Part shown: piece by piece, positions 44,791 to 57,100 of the stretch
Numbering within the stretch: position 1 is the stretch's first letter
Layout: each line of letters opens with the position of its first letter
Assembly: GCA_040269895.1 (NCBI GenBank)
Contig: CP158568.1
Span: 3,810,001-3,874,000 of the forward strand
Direction of reading: 5' to 3'
Length of the DNA: 64,000 nt
From: Ancalomicrobiaceae bacterium S20
GTDB lineage: Bacteria > Pseudomonadota > Alphaproteobacteria > Rhizobiales > Ancalomicrobiaceae
Translations under genes and position numbers: made by a program
The notes under the pieces: model-generated
What the model was told of the DNA's origin: nothing
Seen by the model: only the letters and a program-made list of their open reading frames with translations
Databases searched by the model: none

Positions 44791-46698
44791 TTGACGCCCC
44801 TCGCCCTGCCCGTTACCGCTCGACCGCTCCCCGAATCCCGAGGCCTCTCCTTGCCCCTCTCCGTCGCCAGCCGTCTCGACCTCTCCCGCGCGCGCGACGT
44901 GCTGCATGAGGTGTTCGGCTATACCGATTTCCGACCGGGTCAGGACGAGATCGTCGCGGCCGTGCTCGAGGGGCGCGACGTGCTGGCGGTCATGCCGACC
45001 GGGGCCGGCAAGTCGATGTGCTACCAGCTGCCGGCGATCGTGCGCGAGAACCTGACGGTGGTCGTCTCGCCGCTGATCGCCTTGATGCGCAATCAGGTCG
45101 CACAGCTGCGCGCCAACGGCGTCGCGGCCGGCGCGCTCAACTCCTCGGCCGAACCGGACGAGGTGCGCGAGACGCTCGCCGACCTCAGGACGGGCCGGCT
45201 CCGGCTGCTCTACATTGCGCCGGAGCGCCTGGCGCGGCCGGAGACGCAGGACATGCTGGCGCGCGCCGGCGTCGGCACCATAGCGGTCGACGAAGCGCAT
45301 TGCATCTCGCAATGGGGCCACGACTTCCGCCCCGAATACCGCGACATCGGCGCCTTCGCCGAGCGGCTCGGCCAGCCGCAGATCCTGGCGCTCACCGCCA
45401 CCGCCGACGAGGCGACGCGCGAGGAGATCCGCGAGCGGTTGTTCGTGCGCCAGCCGACCGTGTTCGTGCACGGGTTCGACCGGCCGAACATCCGCATCGC
45501 GATCCGGCCGAAGGCCAATCCGAAGCGGCAGCTGACCGACTTCCTCGACAGCCATCGCGGCGAAAGCGGCGTCGTCTATTGCTCGTCGCGCAAGCAGACC
45601 GAGGAACTGGCGGACGCTTTCTCAGGCGCCGGCTTCCACGCGCTCGCCTATCACGCCGGGCTCGAGGCGGCGGAGCGGTCGCGCCGGCAGGACGTGTTCC
45701 TGCAGGAGGACGGCGTCGTCATGGTCGCGACGGTGGCCTTCGGCATGGGCATCGACAAGCCGGACGTCCGCTTCGTCGCCCATGCGAGCCTGCCGAAGTC
45801 GATCGAGGCCTATTATCAGGAGATCGGGCGCGCGGGGCGCGACGGATTGCCGGCGGATACCCTGACCCTTTACGGCACCGACGACATCCTGTTGCGCCGC
45901 CGCCAGATCGACGAGAGCGAGGCCTCCGAGGAGCAGAAGCGCATCGAGCGGCAGCGGCTCAACGGGCTGGTGGCGCTCGCCGAGGCGCCGCGCTGCCGGC
46001 GACAAGTTCTGCTTTCCTATTTCGGCGAGGACAAAAGCCCGGCTTGCGGCAATTGCGACGTCTGCGTCGACGGGATCGAGACCTTCGACGGCACGATCCC
46101 GGCGCAAAAGGCGCTCTCCGCCATGGTGCGCACCGACCAGCGCTTCGGCGAGGTGCATCTGATCGCGGTCCTGACCGGCGAGACGACGGATCAGGTCGTC
46201 CGCTTCGGCCACGACAAACTCAAGACCTTCGGCTGCGGCACCGAGTTCACCAAGGTGCAGTGGCGGGCGATCTTCCGCCAGATCCTCGCCGCCGGGCTCG
46301 CCGACGTCGACATGGCCAACCATGGCCGCTGGATCCTGACCGAGGATGGCGTCGCGGTCATGAAGGGCCAGCGCAGCGTGACGTTCCGGCGCGACGTCGT
46401 CGAGGCGCGGACGGAAAAGCGCGGGCGGCGCGCCGAGCAGCGCGAGAAGATCACCGCCGCCGGGCTCGACGCGGTCGAGACGCGGCTGTTCGAGGCGTTG
46501 AAGCGCGAGCGCGCGGCGCTGGCGCGCGACATGAACGCGCCGGCCTATGTCGTGTTCGCCGACCGGACGCTCCTCGACATGGCACGGCGCCGGCCGGCGA
46601 ACCGGACGGAAATGTCCGAGGTTCACGGCGTCGGCGCGACCAAGCTTTCGACCTTCGGCGATCAGTTCTTGCGGGTGATCCGCGATTTCGAGGGCTAG
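44791..46698 (+). CDS. recQ: ATP-dependent DNA helicase RecQ
   Basis: The frame is open from a TTG at 44791 (635 residues); the first 30 residues are low-complexity, so a later start is possible. Helicase motifs: FGYTDFRPGQDEIVAAV (Q region), Walker A MPTGAGKSMCYQ, DEAHCISQWGHDFRPEY, ALTATADEAT and YQEIGRAGRDG. The zinc cluster is CRRQ, then SPACGNCDVCVDG. A winged helix (FGEVHLIAVLTGETTDQV) and an HRDC domain (NAPAYVVFADRTLLDMA) finish the protein. It unwinds DNA 3' to 5' in RecF-type recombination repair. Confidence 0.97.
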   Translation: MTPLALPVTARPLPESRGLSLPLSVASRLDLSRARDVLHEVFGYTDFRPGQDEIVAAVLEGRDVLAVMPTGAGKSMCYQLPAIVRENLTVVVSPLIALMRNQVAQLRANGVAAGALNSSAEPDEVRETLADLRTGRLRLLYIAPERLARPETQDMLARAGVGTIAVDEAHCISQWGHDFRPEYRDIGAFAERLGQPQILALTATADEATREEIRERLFVRQPTVFVHGFDRPNIRIAIRPKANPKRQLTDFLDSHRGESGVVYCSSRKQTEELADAFSGAGFHALAYHAGLEAAERSRRQDVFLQEDGVVMVATVAFGMGIDKPDVRFVAHASLPKSIEAYYQEIGRAGRDGLPADTLTLYGTDDILLRRRQIDESEASEEQKRIERQRLNGLVALAEAPRCRRQVLLSYFGEDKSPACGNCDVCVDGIETFDGTIPAQKALSAMVRTDQRFGEVHLIAVLTGETTDQVVRFGHDKLKTFGCGTEFTKVQWRAIFRQILAAGLADVDMANHGRWILTEDGVAVMKGQRSVTFRRDVVEARTEKRGRRAEQREKITAAGLDAVETRLFEALKRERAALARDMNAPAYVVFADRTLLDMARRRPANRTEMSEVHGVGATKLSTFGDQFLRVIRDFEG

Positions 46699-46734
46699 AA
46701 CGGCATCCGATCCGATTGGTTCGGATGCAGCTCT
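46695..46734. repeat. Palindromic intergenic repeat, copy 2 (imperfect)
   Basis: CTAGAACGGCATCCGATC opens a stretch like the repeat at 37870-37911. The left end includes the recQ stop codon. The stem has several mismatches (GGATGCAGCTCT on the right arm), so it is an older or diverged copy. It may also serve as recQ transcription end. Confidence 0.6.
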
Positions 46735-46757
46735 CCTGCTCTTGATCGTGTGACCGG

Positions 46758-47965
46758 TCAGCCGCGCCCGAGCATCGCCGCCAGCCGCGTGACCAGCTTC
46801 TCCGCCACCTCGCCCTTGGCCATGTCGGGCCAGTCCTCGACGCCGTCGGCGGTGACCAAGCGGATCGTGTTGCGGTCGCCGCCCATGATGCCGGTTTCGG
46901 GGCTGACGTCGTTGGCGACGATCAGGTCGGCGCCCTTGCGCTCGAGTTTTCCGCGCGCATTCGCCAGCAGGTTCTCGGTTTCGGCCGCAAAACCGACCAC
47001 CAGCTTCGGCCGCGCGGTCGGATGGCGGCCGACCGTCTTCAGGATGTCGGGATTCTCGGTCAGCGCGAACACCGGCGTGCCGCCCTCGCCCTTCTTGATC
47101 TTCTCGGATGCCTCGGTCGCGACGCGCCAGTCGGCGACCGCGGCGGCCATGACGGCGATGTCGGCCGGCAGCGCCGCCTCGACCGCCGCGAGCATCTCGC
47201 GCGCGGTCTCGACATGCACCACCGTGACGCCGGCCGGGTCGCCGATCGTCACCGGACCGGCGACCATCGTCACCCGTGCGCCGGCCTTGGCCAGGGCGCT
47301 CGCGATCGCGTGGCCCTGCTTGCCGGAGGACCGATTGGCGATGTAGCGCACCGGGTCGATCGGCTCGTGGGTCGGGCCCGAGGTCACGATCGCCGAAAGC
47401 CCGTCGAGCGAACGGGCCACAGGGTGAAATGCCGCTCGATCGCGGCCAGGATCTCGGCCGGCTCGGCGAGGCGGCCGGGGCCGAACTCGCCGCGCTCGGC
47501 CATGGCGCCGACATTCGGGCCGACCAGGGCGACGCCATTCGCGGTCAGGAAGTCGACGTTGCAACGGGTCGCCGGATGCGCCCACATGCGCGGGTTCATC
47601 GCCGGGGCGGCGAGCACCGGCTTGTCGGTGGCGATCAGCACATTGGTGGCGAGATCGTCGGCGATGCCGTTCGCCATCTTGGCAAGCAGATTGGCCGTCG
47701 CCGGCGCGACCACGACCAGATCCGCCTCGCGCGATAGCCGGATGTGGCCGATCTCGTGCTCGGCGGTCAGGTCGAACAGGTCGGAATAGACCCGATCCTC
47801 GGTCAGGGCGCCGACCGTCAGCGGCGTGACGAACTGCTTGGCCGCTTCGGTCATGACCGCGCGGACGCGAGCGCCGCGCTCGCGCAGACGGCGGATCAGC
47901 TCGAGCACCTTGTAGGCGGCGATGCCGCCGCCGATGACCAGAAGGATGCGCTTGTCCCGCAGCAT
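46758..47965 (-). pseudogene. coaBC: Bifunctional CoaBC (phosphopantothenoylcysteine decarboxylase/synthetase), frameshifted
   Basis: From the ATG at 47965, a CoaC flavoprotein domain is encoded: RILLVIGGGIAAYKVLELI, ADLVVVAPATANLLAKMANG and APAMNPRMWAHPAT. The frame runs out at about 47422 (HFTLWPVRS then stop). The CoaB domain continues in another frame as GLSAIVTSGPTHEPIDPVRY, NRSSGKQG, AAAVADWRV and FAAETENLL down to 46758. Adding one C to the CCC run read at 47422-47424 restores HFTPVARSLDGLSAIV. CoA synthesis is essential, so a sequencing or assembly error is more likely than a true loss. A genuine split gene is the alternative. Confidence 0.85.
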
Positions 47966-48120
47966 GTCGTCCTCGTCGCGTCGCCGCCACAGCCCGTGGC
48001 GCCCGGCTCCCCGCCGCCGGGCCGTCGCCGACCTATAGCAGCCGTCCGACCGACCGCCTATGCGACGCGGGTCGATAGGGAGAAGCCCTTCCGATCGGCT
48101 GGCGATGCGGTCCTACCCGA

Positions 48121-48160
48121 AAGAAAAGGGCACGGCACCGGTTTCCCGATGCCGTGCCCG
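48121..48160 (-). terminator. Rho-independent terminator of the giant repeat gene
   Basis: GGGCACGGCA (48129-48138) and TGCCGTGCCC (48151-48160) form a 10-bp stem. On the minus strand the stem is followed by TTTTCTTT. It starts 26 bp after the stop codon of the 5044-codon gene. Confidence 0.9.
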
Positions 48161-48185
48161 ATCGCATTCCTCCGACCGCGACCGA

Positions 48186-51100
48186 TCAGCCGACGCTGAA
48201 CTTGGTGGCGTCGTAGGTCCAGGCCGTGCTGCCGGTGTCGGAGTGGACCACACCGACCAGGACCGCGCCGCCGTTCCGGAAGTCACCGTTCGCGGCATAG
48301 TAGAGACTGCCGCTGTTGTCGTCGTAGACGAAGCCGCCGTGTCCGTTGGTCGAGAGAACCGTGCTGGTCACGGCGCTCGCGTTGGCCACATGGGTGATGT
48401 TGGTGCCGTCGGTCAGGCTCGACACGTCGTAGACGCCACCGTTGGCGGTGTTGTGCAGGACGATGCCGTCGGTGCCGGCGGCGCCGAAGTTGTGGATGTC
48501 GGTGTAGCCGCCCAGGTTCTGGTCGAGCACGATCGTGTCGTTGCCGGCACCGCCCACCGCGGTGTTGGTGCCCGCGCCGAGGTTGACCGTGGCGTTGCTG
48601 TTGCCGAGCGTGACGTTGTCGTTGCCGACGCCGCCGCCGATCGACTCGATGTTCACCGAGGTGATCGTGTTCGCGCCACCCTGCAGGATCAGGGTATCCG
48701 AGGCCGCGCCACCATCGAGGTTCGTGGTGGAGGAAGCCGCGAGGCTGATCGTATCCGCCTGGCCGGAGCCGTGGATCGATTCCACGTTTGTCGCCGTCAG
48801 GGACACCGTACCGGAGCTCTGGGCCAGCGTCAGGCTGTCGCCGGAGCCGCCGCCGAGATCGACCGACAGGGCCGCACCGGTGTTGACCGTCACCACATCG
48901 TTGGCCGAGCCGCCGATCAGCACCTCGACATTGGCCATGGTGAGGGTGTTGGCGAGATCCGCCAGCGCCACACGGTCGGAACCGGCCCCGAGGTCGATCG
49001 AGGCGTTGTTCAGCGCGGTCGTGAAGGTCACGGTATCCGCCACGTTGCCGCCGTTCACGGTCTCGACGTTCGCCATCGTGATGGTGTTGACGAAGTCGCC
49101 GAGATTGACCGTGTCCGAACCGCCGGCGAGATCGATGGTCGCGCCGATGGCCTGGGCCGCGTAGGTGATCGTATCCGCACCGGCGCCGCCGAGCAGGGAT
49201 TCGATCCTGAGCGCCGTCACCGTGTTGCCGGACCCCTGCAGGGTCAGGCTGTCGTAGCCGCCGCCGAGGTCGACGCTGCCGGTCAGGGCACCGGTCACCG
49301 TCACCAGATCCGCACCGACGCCGCCGATGATGGTCTCGACGTTGACGACGCTGATCGTGTTGCCGAAGCCGCCGAGCGTCAGGGTGTCGGAGCCGCCGCC
49401 AAGGTCGATCGAGGCGTTGGAGGCGATGCCGGCCAGCGTGACCGTATCGGAACCACCGACACCGGTGATCGTCTCGGCGTTGGCGATCGTCACCGAGTTG
49501 GTGGCGTTGGCCAGCGTGATCGTGTCGTTGCCCGCACCGAGGTCGATGGAGGCACCGGCGAGTGCGGCACCCATGGTCAGCGTATCGACGTCGGACCCGC
49601 CGTAGAGGGTTTCGACATTCGAGATCGTGGCCGTGTTCGCCGCGGAGGCGAGGCGGAAGATGTCGTTGCCGGCACCGCCGTCGAGCGTGGCACTGGCGAG
49701 CGCCGCGCCGAAGGTCAGGATGTCGGACCCGCTGCCGCCGAGCAGGGTTTCGACGTTCGACACCGTGCCCGTGTTGGTGACCGCGTCGAGCAGGGTCAGC
49801 TTGTCGGAGCCGGCACCGAGGTCGACCTGGCCGCTGAGCATCTGGGTCGCCAGCGTCACGATATCGCTGCCGGTGTTGCCGGTGATCGTCTCGATGTTGG
49901 CCGCGGTGAAGGTGTTGTCCACCGCACCGAGGGTCAGCGTGTCGGAGCCGATACCGAGGTCGACCGTGACGTTCGAGAGCTTCGTCGTCATCGTCACTTG
50001 GTCGACGCCGATGTTGCCCGTGACGCTTTCGACGTTGGTCAGCGTGATCGTGTTGCGGAAGGCGCCGAGAACGATGCCGTCGCTGCCGCCGGCGAGATCG
50101 ACCGACATGCCCGAAGCCTGACCGGTCAGGGTCACGACGTCGATGCCGCTCGAGCCAGCCAGGGATTCGATGCCCGAGACCGAGGCCGTATTGCCGGTGT
50201 TGGCGCCGTCGAGGCCGAGGGTCAGGCTGTCGACACCGGTGCCGAGGTTGATCGAGGCATTGGTGACGGCGGTGGTCAGGGTGATCGTCTCGTCACCCGT
50301 GCCGCCGGTCACCGTCTCCACGTTCGCCATGGTCGCGGTGTTGACGCCGCCGGTGAAGGCGACCGAGTCGGAGCCCGCCCCCATGTCGACGCTGTAGTTC
50401 GCGCCGGCCGACGAGATCGTGATCGCGTCGGCGCTGCCCGAGCCGGTGATCGTCTCGACGTTGGCCACGGTGACCGAGGTCGCCGCTGCCGAGAAGGTCA
50501 GCGTGTCGGAGCCGGCGCCGAGGTCGATCGAGCCGTTCGCCATCGCGGCCGAGATGGTCAGCGCGTCGGAGCCGGTCGAGGCGGAGATCGTCTCGGCGTT
50601 CGCCACCGAGGCGGTGTTGTCGCTCGTGCTGGCGAAGGTCAGCGTATCGCTGCCGGCACCGAGTTCGATCGAGGCATTCGACGCCTGGCTGGTCAGCGAG
50701 ATCGTGTCGTTGACCGCACCGCCGGTGATGGACTCGATGTTCGTCGCCGTGACCTTGTTGGTCGCATCGTCCAGCACGAGCTGGTCGCTGCCGCCGCCGA
50801 GGTCGATCGAGGCCGTGATCGCACCGGATGTGGTGATCACGTCGGCACCCGAGCTCGAGGTCACGCTCTCGACATTGACCAGCGTCGCGGTGTTGGCGCT
50901 GCCACTGGTGAAGGCGATCGTGTCGGAGCCGCCCTTGAGGTCGATCAGGGTGCTGACCGCCTGGTCGGTGAAGGTCACCGTGTCGGAGCCGGCCGAGCCG
51001 TAGATCGTCTCGACGTTGGTCGTGGAGACCGAGGTCGCGGAGCCGCTGGCGCCGCCGAGGGTCAGGCTGTCGCTGCCCGCGCCGAGGTCGACCGAGCCGT

Positions 51101-54100
51101 TGGTGATCGCGGTCGAGTAGACGATCACATCCGAGCCGGAGCTGGAGGTCACGGTCTCGACGTTGCCGATCGTCGCGGAGTTCACGCTGCTCGACTTGAA
51201 CGCGATGCTGTCGCTGCCGGCACCGAGGTCGATGGAGCCGCCGTTGAACTGCGTCGTGATCGTGAAGGTGTCAGAGCCGCCGGTCGCCGTGATCGTCTCG
51301 ACGTTGGCCAGCGTGACCGTGTTGTTGCCGCCCGAGGTGAAGGCCAGGAGGTCAGAGCCCGCCTTGAGGTCGATCGAGCCGTTGGTGACCAGCGTCGCGA
51401 CCGTGACGGTATCGTTGCCAGAGCCGCCGACCACCGTGTCGACGTTCGACACCGTCGCCGAGTTCGACGCCGCATCGGCGAAGGTCAGCGTGTCGTTGCC
51501 GGACACCAGGTTGATCGAACCGCGGTTGATCGCCGCGCCGAGCGTGATCGTATCAGCGCCGGTACCGGCGGTGATGGTCTCGACGTTGGAGATCGTGCCC
51601 GTGTTGTCGAAGTCGCCGAGCGTGACGGTGTCGTTGCCCGAACCGAGGTCGATCAGGGTGTTCTGCAGGCGGCTGGCGATCGTCAGCGTATCCACGAGGG
51701 CACCGCCGTTGATCGTCTCGACACCGGCGATCGTCGCCGTATTGGCGAAGTTGCCGAGGGTCAGCACGTCGTTGCCGGCACCGAGGTCGATGCGACCGGA
51801 GGCCGCCGAGGCGAGCGTGATCGTATCGGCATTGCCGCTGCCGACCAGGGTCTCGGCATTCGCGACCGTCACCGTGTTGGTGCCGGAAGCGTTGGCGAAC
51901 ACCAGGGTGTCGCTGCCGTCGCCGAGGTTGATCGACCCGGTCATCGCCTGGGCGATGTTGACCGTGTCGGAGCCCGTGCCGCCGACGATGGTCTCCGCGT
52001 TGGAGACCGCGATCGTGTTGTCGCCGGCCGAGGACAGCCGCAGGGTGTCGGAGCCGCCGCCGAGGTCGACGGTCGCGTCCGAGGTCGCCGCGTTGAACAC
52101 CACCGTATCGTTCGCCGCGCTGCCCGTGACGCTCTCGACCGCCGCGACCGAGATCACGTTGGCCGAGCCCGTTGCACCAAGGAGCTGGATCGTATCCGAG
52201 CCCGCACCGAGGTTCAGCGAGATGTTCGAGGCGCCGGCCGACAGCGTGATCGTGTCGGCATCGCTGCCGCCGGTCACGGTCTCGACCGTGCCGATGGTGG
52301 CGCTGTTGGCGTAGTTCGCCAGCGTCAGCGTATCGGAGCCGGCACCGCCGGAGATCGAGGCGTTGACCAGCGAGTCGGTGACCGTGAGCGTATCGGCCAG
52401 CGAGCCGCCCTGGATGGTCTCGACACCGGTGAAGGTCGCGGTGTTGGCGAAGCTGCCGAGCGTGACCTTGTCGCTGCCGGCGCCCATGTCGATCGAGGCG
52501 TTGGCGAGCTGGGTGGTGAACAGCACCGTGTCGGAGCCGGAGCCGCCGAGCAGGGTCTCGACGTTCGCCAGCGTGCCGTTGTTGGTGCCGTCGGCGAGCG
52601 TCAGCTTATCGGAGCCCACACCCAGGTCGACGCTGATCGTGCCGGCCGAACCCATGGTGATGGTGTCGACCGCGGAGCCGCCGATCACGGTCTCGACGTT
52701 GGTCACGACGAGCGTGTTGGCGAGATCCGCGAGGATCAGCTTGTCGGAGCCGGCGCCGAGGTCGATCGCGACGTTGGAGGCCTGCGTGGTCAGCTTGACG
52801 ACGTCGGCCGACACGCCGGTGACCTGGATGGTCTCCACGTTGGCGAGCGTCACGGCGTTGGCGTTCGAACCGGTACCGGTCAGGACAACGGTGTCTTCGC
52901 CTGCCCCAAGGTCGAGCGAGGCGCTGGCGCCGGCGCCGAGCGTGATGGTGTCGACGGAGCTGCCGCCGGTGATCGTCTCGACGTTGGCGACGGTCACGTT
53001 GTTGGCGAAGTCGCCGAAGCGGACCGAGTCGGAGCCCGCGCCGCCGTCGACCGACACGCCGTCGGCCTGGGTGGCGAAGCGGATCGTATCGACCGCCGCG
53101 CCGCCGACCACGGTTTCGACGTTCATCACCGTGACGGTGTTGGTCGCCGCGCCGAGGTTCAGGCGGTCGGCGCCGTCGCCGAGGTCGACCGTGGCGTTGG
53201 CCGTGCCGGCCCAGGTGACCGTGTCGTTGCCGGTGCCGCCGTAGACGGATTCGGCGTTGAGGACGGTCGCGGTGTTGGTGCCGTCGGCGAATACCACCTT
53301 GTCGGTGCCCGCGCCCATGTCGGCGTAGGCGCCGGTGACCGCGGCCGAGTAGGTCAGCGTATCGCCGCCCGTGCCGCCGATGACCGATTCGACGTTCACC
53401 ACCGTGGCGCTGTTGGTGCCGGTGCCGAACACCAGCTTGTCCGAGGTGCCGCCCATCAGGTCGACGGACACACCGGTGGTGTTGGCCGCCAGCGTGACGG
53501 TGTCGGCGCCCGCCGCACCCTTGATCGACTCGACGTTCGCGGTCGTCACCGAGTTGGTGCCGTTGAAGAGCTCCAGGTAGTCGGTGCCGGCCGCGAGATC
53601 GATCGAGGCGCCGACGATCGCCGAGCGCAGGTAGATCGAGTCGACGTCCGAGCCGCCGGTGACCGTCTCGACGTTGGTGACGCTTACGGTGTTGACGAAG
53701 TTGCCGAACACCACGCGATCGGAGCCGGCGCCGAGGTCGACCGAGAGGTCGTTCGACTGCGTGTCGAAGGTCACCACGTCGGCCATGCCGCCGCCGGTCA
53801 CGGTTTCGACGTTGCGGACCGTCAGCGTGTTGGCCGCGGAGCTCGACAGGGTCAGCGTGTCGTTGCCGTCGCCGAGGTCGTAGGTCACGCCCGAAGCCTG
53901 GCCGGCCATGGTGATCGCGTCGGCGTTGGCGCCGCCGGTCAGGGTCTGGATGTTGGCCAGCGTGATCGTGTTGCCGCCGTCGGCCAGCACGAGGCTGTTC
54001 GAGCCGGCGCCGAGATCGATCGAGCCGTTGGAGAGCGTCGAACCGAGCGTGATGGTGTCGCTACCGGCGACACCCACCAGGGTCTCGACGTTCGAGACCG

Positions 54101-57100
54101 TCAGCGTGTTGTTGAAGTTGCCGAGCGTCAGCTTGTCGGCACCGCCGCCGAGGTCGACCGAAGCGCCGGCCGCTGCCTGGCTGCCGAGCGTGATCGTGTC
54201 GGCCGAACCGCCGCCGAGGATCGACTCCACGTTGGTGATGGTGCCGGAGGTGGCGCCGCCGAGCGTCAGACTGTCGGAGCCGCCGCCGAGGTCGATCTTG
54301 GCGTTCGCAAGGGTGCCGACGAGGGTCACGGTGTCGGTGCCCGTGCCGGTCGTGATGCTCTCGACGTTGGTCGCGCTGAACGTGTTGTCGAAGTCGCCGG
54401 AGACCGTGAAGCTGTCGGTGCCCGCGCCGAGATCGACGGTGCCCGAGAACTGGGTGGTCGCGGTGATCCGGTCGACGCCCGTGCCGCCGACGATCGTCTC
54501 GACATTCGCCAGCGTCGCGACGTTGGCGTAGTTGCCGAAGGTGACTCGGTCGTTGCCGTCGCCGAGGTCGAGCTTCACGTTGCTGACCGAGGTGACCAGC
54601 GTGACGGCGTCGTCACCGAAGCCGCCCGTGACGGTCTCGACGTTGGAGACCGACAGGCTGGAGCCGAAGTCGGACAGCGCCAGCACGTCGCTGCCCGCTC
54701 CGAGGTCGACCGAGCCGTTGGTCACGCCCGAGGCGAGCGTGATCGTGTCGGAGCCGGAGCCGGCGACGACGGTCTCGACGTTGGTGACGGAGGCGACGTT
54801 GTTGAAGGCGCCGAAGGTCAGCTGGTCGCTGCCGGCACCGAGGTCGAAGGCGACGTTGTTGGCGATGGTCGCCAGCGTGACCTGATCCGAACCCGTGCCG
54901 CCGGTCAGCGATTCGACGTTCGACAGCGTCAGGCTGTTGGTGCCGTTGGCGAGCGTCAGGCTGTCGGTACCGACGCCGAGGTCGATCGAGCCCTTGGTGA
55001 TGATCGAGCCGAGCGTCACGGTGTCGTTGCCCGTGCCGCCGGTCAGCGTCCGGACGTTCGAGGCCGTGATCTGGTTGTCGCCGTTGGCCAGCGTCAGCGT
55101 GTCGTTGCCGCCGTTGAGGTCGACCGTGCCGCCCTGGAAGACCGTGGTCAGCGTGACCGTGTCGTTCGAGGTGCCGCCGAGGACCGATTCGACGTTGGCG
55201 ACCGTGAGCCGGTTGGTGAAGTTGCCGAGCGTCAGCGTGTCGTTGCCGTCACCGCCGTCGACCGAGACGTTCGAGGCCGCGGTGACGTAGGTCATCGCGT
55301 CGGCATCGAGGCCGCCCTTCAGGGTCTCGACGTTCGCGACCGTCACCGTGTTGGCCTGATCGGCCAGGATCACGGTGTCGGTACCGGCGCCGGTGTCGAC
55401 CGAGCCGTTGGAGAGCGCCTGCGAGAAGGTCAGCGCGTCGGCGGCCGTGCCGGAGACGACGGTCTCGACATTGCCGATGGTCGCGGTGCTCGCGAAGTTG
55501 CCGAGGATCAGCTTGTCGTTGCCGCCGCCGAGATCATAGGTCGCGGCGCCCGACTGGGTGGCGACGGTGATCGTGTCGGCGCCCGCGCCGGCCGTGACGG
55601 TCTCGACGTTGGCGACGGTCGCGGTGTTGCCCGAGGCCGTGAAGGTCAGCGAGTCGGCGCCCGAGCCGAGGTCCATGCTCGCGTTGGCCGCCGCGGTCGT
55701 ATAGGTGACCGTATCGTCGCCGCCCTGGCCGAGCAGCGTCTCGACGTTGCCGATCGAGATCGTGTTGGTCGCGGCAGCGAGGGTGAGCTTGTCCAGACCG
55801 CCGCCGAGGTCGACGGTCATGTTGTCGGCCTGGGTGGCCAGCGTGATGACGTCGTTGCCGGCCGAGCCGATGACGGTCTCGATGTTGGTGACGGTCGCCG
55901 TGCCGCCGGCCGCGAAGGTGATCGTGTCACCGCCGCCGCCGAGGTCGTAGCTGACGTTGGTCACCGCGCTCGACACCGTCACTGTGTCGACGTCGATGCC
56001 GCCGACGATGCTCTCGACGTTGGCGATCGACAGCGTGTTGGCGTCGTTCGACAGCGTCAGCGTATCGACGCCGGCGCCGAGGTCGACGGTGTTGGTGGTC
56101 GAGGCCAGCGTCACGGTGTCGACGCCCGAGCCGCCGATGACGGTCTCGACGTTGGCGACCGTCGCCGTGTTGGCGAAGTTGCCCAGCACGAGCTTGTCGG
56201 TGCCAGCACCGAGGTCGATCGCGGCACTCGCGAGCTGCGTCGTGACCGTGACCGTATCGGAGCCCGAGCCGCCGTTCAGCGTCTCGACGTTCGCCACCGA
56301 GATCGTTGTCGCGGTCGAGCCGGCGATGGTCAGCGTGTCGGCGCCGGCGCCGAGGTCGACGGTGCCGCCGACGAGGCCGGAGGCGATCGTGATCGTGTCG
56401 GCCGCGTTGCCGCCGACCACCGTCTCGATGTTGACGAGCGAGGCGGAGTTGATCTGGTCGGCGAGCTGCAGCTTGTCGCTGCCGGCGCCGAGATCGAGGG
56501 TCAGATCGACCGCAGCGTTCGACAGGGTGAGGGTGTCGGCACCCGTGCCGCCCGTCACGCTCTCGACGTTGGCCACCGTGACGCGGTTGAGCGCGCCGGT
56601 GAGCGTCAGGCGATCGTTGCCGTCGCCGAGGTCGACCGAGACATTGGTGCCGTTGAGCGTCACGACGTCGGCGTCGGCGCCGCCGGTGACGGTCTCGACG
56701 TTGGCGATGGTGACGGTGTTGGCCTGATCGGCGAGACGGACCGAGTCGGCGCCCGCGCCGAGGTCGATCGAGCCGTTGGCGAGCGCCGTCGTGAACGTCA
56801 CCGTGTCACTGCCGCCCTGGCCGATCACCGTCTCGACGTTGACCGCGGTCAGGCTGTTGGTGGACGCGGCGAGGGTCAGGCGGTCGTTGCCGGTGCCGAG
56901 ATCGACGAGGCCGTTGGTCATGCCGGTCGACAGCGTCAGCGTATCGCTGCCCGTGCCGCCGTTGAGGGTTTCGACATTGGCGATCGTCGCGGTCGTGGCA
57001 CTGGAGCCGGAGAAGGTCAGCGTATCGGAGCCCGCGCCGAGATCGATCGTGCCGGCGGCGAGGCCGGAGGCGACGGTCAGCGTGTCGGCGAGCGAGCCGC

